A stretch of 51,947 nucleotides of DNA from Acidimicrobiaceae bacterium (GTDB lineage: Bacteria; Actinomycetota; Acidimicrobiia; Acidimicrobiales; RAAP-2), in the NCBI GenBank assembly GCA_003160115.1, contig PLQL01000016.1, forward strand, positions 17,683-69,629. Reading direction: 5' to 3'. The notes beneath the pieces were generated by a model. The model was not told where the DNA came from and made no database searches. It saw nothing but the letters and a program-made list of their open reading frames with translations. Made by a program: the position numbers and the translations under genes. Positions 47,090-51,947 of this stretch are shown piece after piece (position 1 is the stretch's first letter; every line of letters begins with the position of its first letter).

Positions 47090-48292
47090 CTACGGCGTAG
47101 CGATGACCAGCAGGCCGGTCGATACCGGGTGTTCGGTTCCTCGCGACGGCTTGTTCAGCACGCGTCCCTCGGCAAAGAAAGTGGTGGAATTACCTCCATC
47201 CAGGTCGAGCGCGGTCACGACGCCCAGTGACTCGAGTAGACGGTCCAACTGGTAGGCCGTCGCCCCGGACACCGCGTCCTTGCCGTCGACGGTCATGAGG
47301 ACCGTCACGCCTGTTGCCGTCCAGCCGATCAGGGTTCGCGCGTAGGGCTTGACCATGTAGGTGTCAGCGGGAGCAATCGGCGCTACGACGCCCTGATTGA
47401 TGAGGATCGGATGCCCGCCAATGTTGTTGCAACCCGCAGTGGAGGTAGTCGTCAAAGTGACGGTCTCGCCTGGTTCCAGGGATGTCAGCGCCGTGCCGGC
47501 AGGTGCGGAGACGTCGACGCCACCGTCGCCCACCCGAACGGGTTGTGTCGTCTGGCCCACGTACGACAATTGTGCCGTCGTATTGATGGTGGTGGGACTC
47601 GCAGTTCCACCAACCTGGGTGAACTCGTAGGTGGTCCGGCCCCCCGCGGACGGGATGTCGAGAGCGTAAGGGGCGCTATAGAGCAGCGTGCCCGTGAGGG
47701 GGAGACTGATGGTGCTGTACGACAACGGCAGCTCCTGGTTGATCGCGGCGATCGGGACGTTGGTGCCGTTGACCGTCAGGGTGCTGCTCCAGTTGAGCCC
47801 GTTGCTCACTGAATGCCCGTCCAGGTTGGCCTGCTGGTGTGAGATCTCGGGACTGTGCAGTAGGACACAGTTCTGGATGACGCCACCCACTTCATCGCCC
47901 GGGTCGGACACGTTTGGTGGCGTCAGATCGAAGAAGTCAGCGTTGACCGCGGCGACACAACCCGGCGTGTTCTGGCACATCGTACTCGGAGTTTGGATTC
48001 CGCCGTCTATCGCGTCATGAGCCAGACCGATGGCGACTGAGTACTGGGAGCCGTTGAAAGTGAGAACGTGGATCTGTGTAATCACACCGAAGTGGCGACC
48101 GTTGATTGAAAAGATGTGCAAACCACTTTCGCTAACCGTCACGTTGGCTTGCGGCGCGCCGCTCGCGTGGGCGCTTCCCGTAAGCACCATCACGAATGAT
48201 GCCGTCGTCACGAAGGTCGCCATAATGAAGCGGGCGGCACTGGCGACTCGACGTGTCGTGGCGTCATGAAGAACCTCGCGGGTCTGTTTCAT
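47090..48292 (-). CDS. secreted phosphodiester glycosidase (NAGPA-like) domain protein
   Basis: AAVNADFFDLTPPNVSDPGDEVGGVIQN, HPILINQGVV, PYARTLIGWTATGVTVLMTVDGKDAVSGATAYQLDRLLESLGVVTALDLDGGNSTTFFAEGRVLNKPS. Confidence 0.85.
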   Translation of the reverse strand: MKQTREVLHDATTRRVASAARFIMATFVTTASFVMVLTGSAHASGAPQANVTVSESGLHIFSINGRHFGVITQIHVLTFNGSQYSVAIGLAHDAIDGGIQTPSTMCQNTPGCVAAVNADFFDLTPPNVSDPGDEVGGVIQNCVLLHSPEISHQQANLDGHSVSNGLNWSSTLTVNGTNVPIAAINQELPLSYSTISLPLTGTLLYSAPYALDIPSAGGRTTYEFTQVGGTASPTTINTTAQLSYVGQTTQPVRVGDGGVDVSAPAGTALTSLEPGETVTLTTTSTAGCNNIGGHPILINQGVVAPIAPADTYMVKPYARTLIGWTATGVTVLMTVDGKDAVSGATAYQLDRLLESLGVVTALDLDGGNSTTFFAEGRVLNKPSRGTEHPVSTGLLVIATP

Positions 48293-48768
48293 TGGGGTTC
48301 TTCGAAGAGAAGAAAGGCTGTCGCCACGGTACGTCAATTCTAGGTTGCTACTCAATGAAACTGAATTCTCGACTGCTCGCAAAGTGCGATGGCGTGAGGC
48401 GTGATGCGCTAGTCATCCCTAGTGTCGTTTCGACCCTTGAGCTTCGAGACAGGAGCATCGACCAGTTCGGCCGACGGACATGAATTGTCGAAACGACCCA
48501 CCGGACGAAGCACACCGCCAGGTCACCGGATAGTGGCCGGTGACCGGTGGTCATCGCTAGGGGTGGGGATGGATTGGTAGAACTCGGAAATCGCGTAGTC
48601 CTGCCACTCGAGGACCGGCGAGTCCGACCAGTCAACCTGGGCCTAGGAATTGGGTGTTGTCGAGTGTCGACGATCCGGTCAGGTGTCGGCGTCCTGGAAT
48701 ACTTAAGTGGCACGTGTCGAGGCGAAATCCTCGTATTTCCTTGGAGAATCAAAGGTTTTAGAAATTGC

Positions 48769-48798
48769 TTGACAGGCAACCATTTGGTTGCCTATACT
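48769..48798 (+). promoter_or_regulatory. promoter with operator palindrome in the spacer
   Basis: TTGACA (48769-48774), GGCAACCATTTGGTTGCC (48775-48792), TATACT (48793-48798). Confidence 0.88.
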
Positions 48799-48865
48799 TT
48801 GGTATCCGAATAAGTGCGGACGTTTTTATCCCGTCGAAGTCGGCAAGCATGGAAAGGAGCTTCAA

Positions 48866-49303
48866 ATGCCAGACATAAGGCATCGTGTGGTCATATCGGC
48901 CCCATTGGCCAATGTGTACGAGGCCGTAGCCACGGCCGAAGGAATATCCGACTGGTGGACCCGTGACGGCGTCAAGGGGGAGTCGAAAGTGGGGGGCACG
49001 CTTGCGTTTTACTTTGGCCACACCGACCCGGCTGCCGTCATGGAAATCACCCGTCTGGATCCCCAAGGGCACGTGAACTGGACGTGCGTGCAGGGCGCCG
49101 ACGAGTGGGTGGGAACGAAGGTCTCCTTCGACCTGAAGAGCAACGGCGACGACACGGTCGTGATGTTCGCGCACGCAGACTGGAAAGAGCCCGGCGAGTT
49201 CATGTCCCATTGCAGTGCCCGTTGGGCTTACTTTCTGCTGAGCCTCAAGAGCTTAGAAGAGACTGGCAAGGGAACTCCCTTCCCAGATGACTTGAAGTTT
49301 TAA
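48866..49303 (+). CDS. SRPBCC (AHSA1-like) domain protein
   Basis: HRVVISAPLANVYEAVATAEGISDWWTRDGVKGESKVGGTLAFYFG. Confidence 0.88.
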   Translation: MPDIRHRVVISAPLANVYEAVATAEGISDWWTRDGVKGESKVGGTLAFYFGHTDPAAVMEITRLDPQGHVNWTCVQGADEWVGTKVSFDLKSNGDDTVVMFAHADWKEPGEFMSHCSARWAYFLLSLKSLEETGKGTPFPDDLKF

Positions 49304-49311
49304 CGATCCAC

Positions 49312-50106
49312 GTGGAGCCGATCGCGGGTGACGTCTTCAAGGCTTTGGCCGATCAGAGTCGACGTCACCTGCTGGACCGCTTGAACGATCGTAACGGGCA
49401 GAGTCTCCTTGAGCTCACCGCTGGCTTGGACATGACACGTCAATCGGTCAGCAAGCACCTCGCGATTCTTGAAGCGGCCAATCTCGTCACTGCCGTCCGG
49501 CGAGGTCGAGAAAGGCTCCACTATCTCAACCCTGTACCGATCAATGAGATTGCTGAACGATGGATCAATCAGTACGACCACACCCGAGTCCGAGCACTTT
49601 CGGACCTAAAGCATGCCCTGGAGGAAATACCAATGGAGAATCCCGAATTTGTCTACACGACGTACATCAAGACGACCCCGGAGCGTCTATGGCAGGCGCT
49701 GACCGAGCCATCATTCACTGGGCGCTGGTGGGAGACCACGTTTCAGACAGACTGGAAAGTCGGCTCGCCGATGATCTGGGATAACCATGGCGTTATTATC
49801 GCCGACCCTGAGCAAATCGTGCTTCAAGCAGACCCCTACACGAAGCTCGCCTACACCTGGCACTCCTTCACGCCAGAGATGCTGGCCAAGATCAAGGTCG
49901 ATAATGAGGTCGGCGCCAAGCTCGCGAGCGAGCAGCGCTCGCGAGTCACCTTCGAGCTAGAACCGGTCGGTGAGAAGGTAAAACTCACGGTCGTACACGA
50001 CAACTTCGAGATGGGAAGTATCGCCGCCACGATGGTACGCAACGGCTGGCCCTCGGTTCTCTCCAGCCTCAAGACCTTCCTTGAAACAGGTGAGCCCCTG
50101 GTGTGA
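49312..50106 (+). CDS. ArsR-family HTH regulator fused to SRPBCC domain
   Basis: GDVFKALADQSRRHLLDRLNDRNGQSLLELTAGLDMTRQSVSKHLAILEAANLVTAVRRGRERLHYLNP; C-term FVYTTYIKTTPERLWQALTEPSFTGRWW. Confidence 0.93.
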   Translation: MEPIAGDVFKALADQSRRHLLDRLNDRNGQSLLELTAGLDMTRQSVSKHLAILEAANLVTAVRRGRERLHYLNPVPINEIAERWINQYDHTRVRALSDLKHALEEIPMENPEFVYTTYIKTTPERLWQALTEPSFTGRWWETTFQTDWKVGSPMIWDNHGVIIADPEQIVLQADPYTKLAYTWHSFTPEMLAKIKVDNEVGAKLASEQRSRVTFELEPVGEKVKLTVVHDNFEMGSIAATMVRNGWPSVLSSLKTFLETGEPLV

Positions 50107-50164
50107 AAGCAATGTGACGTGCCGCAGGGGTAGAACTGCAAGGTGGCAAATAACGGGGGGACAC

Positions 50165-50473
50165 ATGAAGAACTGGCTTTGCGTCCTGGTGGCGCCAAGA
50201 CCGACTTTTCAATTTGACATGACCGATGAAGAGCGTGAGCTCATGCGAGAGCACGCGCTGTATTGGCGGGGTCAGGTGTCGAGCGGTAAGGCCTTGGTAT
50301 TCGGACCGGTCATCCATCCGAAGGCGGAATTCGGCGGCGTCGCGATCCTGGCCCTTGACGACGACGAGGATCCCAACGATTACAGTCTCAGCGATCCAGT
50401 AATTCGCGCTGGCGCGGGTTTCCGTTTCGAGGCCTACTGGATGCCCCAACTCGTACAATCTGAGTCATCGTGA
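50165..50473 (+). CDS. YCII family protein
   Basis: MKNWLCVLVAPRPTFQFDMTDEERELMREHALYWRGQVSSGKALVFGPVIHPKAEFGGVAILALDDDEDP. Confidence 0.85.
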   Translation: MKNWLCVLVAPRPTFQFDMTDEERELMREHALYWRGQVSSGKALVFGPVIHPKAEFGGVAILALDDDEDPNDYSLSDPVIRAGAGFRFEAYWMPQLVQSESS

Positions 50474-50570
50474 GTTGAACTGAATCAGCGACCTGGCGCA
50501 CGCCAACTCGAGCCGTCGATGGTCGTCACTAAGGTGTCGCAGAAGGAACTGACGATGCGCGGGTGAATCC

Positions 50571-51326
50571 TTAGAAGCCCGGGAACGCCGTCCCGAGGTC
50601 GCTCAGGGCAGGATTGCTGGCATCAGCAGTTGTCTTGGCGGCGTCCAATCTCCCGTAGACGAGTCGGACGAAGGCCTCGGCTGGTAACTCAAGATCAATC
50701 ACACCCGAGTGTGAAGCGGTGATCAGACTCACCGAATCACCGGCGAACACAATCGTGAAATCGCGCGCAGGTTCGGTCGTACGAATGCGCACTTCTTTGG
50801 TCTCGCCGTTCGCCTTGCCTGAGAAGCCGACGATCCTGCCAATACCCTCCAAGACCACAGCCGCGACGTCGCTCGATAACGTCGCCGTTGGATCAAGTGC
50901 CACTTCGACGTCCCACGCGTGCATCGCCTGTTCACCTAGACGCAGCGCGACAAATCCGTTGAAGTCCAGATTGAAGGGCCCCATCACGAGGTGGAAGGTG
51001 GCGCGCTTCGCATCGGGCAGAGCTTCGAGTGCGAGAAGCAGTGCCTGGTCCGCCACGAGAGCGTCCGTGACTTGGTCAGCCGGCGCCTTGGCGTTCCATT
51101 CGTCCCACACGGACTGATTGAAACCGGCGTCACTCTCAGTTCCGGCGACGACATCGTCGAAACGCTGCTTCAAGATGACCGCTCCCGATCCGATGTGAGA
51201 CATGGTGTCCGCGATGCTCCACTCGGTGGGGTAGGCAGATGTCTCGGGATCCAGGTTGGTGGTGCCGTCGATGACGGCGCGAAGATGTTCGATCGAGGTG
51301 CGTAATAAAGGCAGCGGTTCGGTCAT
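50571..51326 (-). CDS. maleylpyruvate isomerase/mycothiol-dependent (TIGR03083-like) family protein
   Basis: EHLRAVIDGTTNLDPETSAYPTEWSIADTMSHIGSGAVILKQRF...RLGEQAMHAWDVEVALDPTATL. Confidence 0.87.
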   Translation of the reverse strand: MTEPLPLLRTSIEHLRAVIDGTTNLDPETSAYPTEWSIADTMSHIGSGAVILKQRFDDVVAGTESDAGFNQSVWDEWNAKAPADQVTDALVADQALLLALEALPDAKRATFHLVMGPFNLDFNGFVALRLGEQAMHAWDVEVALDPTATLSSDVAAVVLEGIGRIVGFSGKANGETKEVRIRTTEPARDFTIVFAGDSVSLITASHSGVIDLELPAEAFVRLVYGRLDAAKTTADASNPALSDLGTAFPGF

Positions 51327-51756
51327 GGTGTCCTTTTTCTTGAGTTCAGTGAGGCGGGTCGTTGGGGAAACTTACGCTGGCCCACGAGGTCAGGGCGTGC
51401 ATAACTAGAATCAGAGTTTTGCCAGGCCAGCAAGTGGTGGCCCTATTACATTACGTTTTCAAGACACAGGTTCAATCGCTAAGGAGTGATCCTTAAGTTC
51501 GTTGCCAGCAAATTGGTCAGCAGTGGACCTCTTGGTTGGCTTTAGGTGACCAATTCCTGTCAACAGAGATCTGAAGTTACTTAACGAAATTGGAAAGGGC
51601 ATTCCCACACTGAACTTTGGGCTTTAAGGGTTACAAACCGGCCTTTCTGTACAAGATGTCGCTCTAGATACATGCTTTGCACCGCCGTCTCCAAGACAGT
51701 TCACAATTTGCCCTAGAAGACTTGGGGTTATCCGAGGTCAACTTGGATGAAGTGCA

Positions 51757-51947
51757 ATGAATGGAAGCGGCATGAAAATGACCAAGAAGAACGCAGCAAT
51801 ACGATTAACCGTCGCGACCGTGCTCAGCCTGGGCTTATCCGCGGTTGTCATGGGCGTTGGCTCAGCTTCGGCTCACGGAACTCACGCGGCTCACGGAACT
51901 CCCGAGGCACACAGTTTCTCGTGGATCGAAGGGAACGCCGTAAAGGG
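51757..51947 (+). CDS. secreted protein, partial at window edge
   Basis: MNGSGMKMTKKNAAIRLTVATVLSLGLSAVVMGVGSASAHGTHAAHGTPEAHSFSWIEGNAVK: signal peptide, open to window end. Confidence 0.6.
   Translation, partial: MNGSGMKMTKKNAAIRLTVATVLSLGLSAVVMGVGSASAHGTHAAHGTPEAHSFSWIEGNAVK

Noticed and set aside
1-51947. CRISPR arrays, tRNA/rRNA, transposons, phage genes, secondary-metabolite megasynthases
   Set aside because: Scanned by eye on both strands; no convincing signatures seen (a tRNAscan/Infernal run would be decisive)

Overview
This 52 kb window is gene-dense, GC-rich, actinobacterial-type chromosome; that lineage is inferred from signals such as HxlR/MarR/ECF42-type regulators, a deazaflavin/F420-type reductase and MDMPI-like proteins. 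I saw no rRNA, tRNA, CRISPR array, prophage or transposase. The left part holds a polyamine-type ABC transporter, SDRs, a short-chain Z-prenyl synthase, Hsp20, a UvrD-like helicase, a PAS/GGDEF/EAL protein, three MFS exporters and a sterol desaturase/DoxX block. The right part holds an ABC-2 exporter, a MarR locus, secreted and surface proteins (prepilin, GH78 rhamnosidase, G1 glutamic peptidase, phosphodiester glycosidase), and a scattered set of SRPBCC, YCII and MDMPI paralogs with an ECF42-type sigma factor. No clearly new large system is evident. The most interesting signals are small: (i) a decayed AbrB/PIN toxin-antitoxin locus whose ancestral reading can be reconstructed; (ii) a perfect palindrome filling the whole -35/-10 spacer of an SRPBCC/ArsR-SRPBCC operon; (iii) a 19 bp inverted repeat over an apparently leaderless XRE/DUF2178 promoter; (iv) a MarR-type palindrome beside a translationally coupled operon of unknown small proteins; (v) a nonsense-split PPOX gene and an MmcQ gene frameshifted by an 8 bp tandem duplication; (vi) an ECF42-like promoter upstream of the YCII-sigma operon. 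All family calls come from motif recognition by eye; no searches were run.
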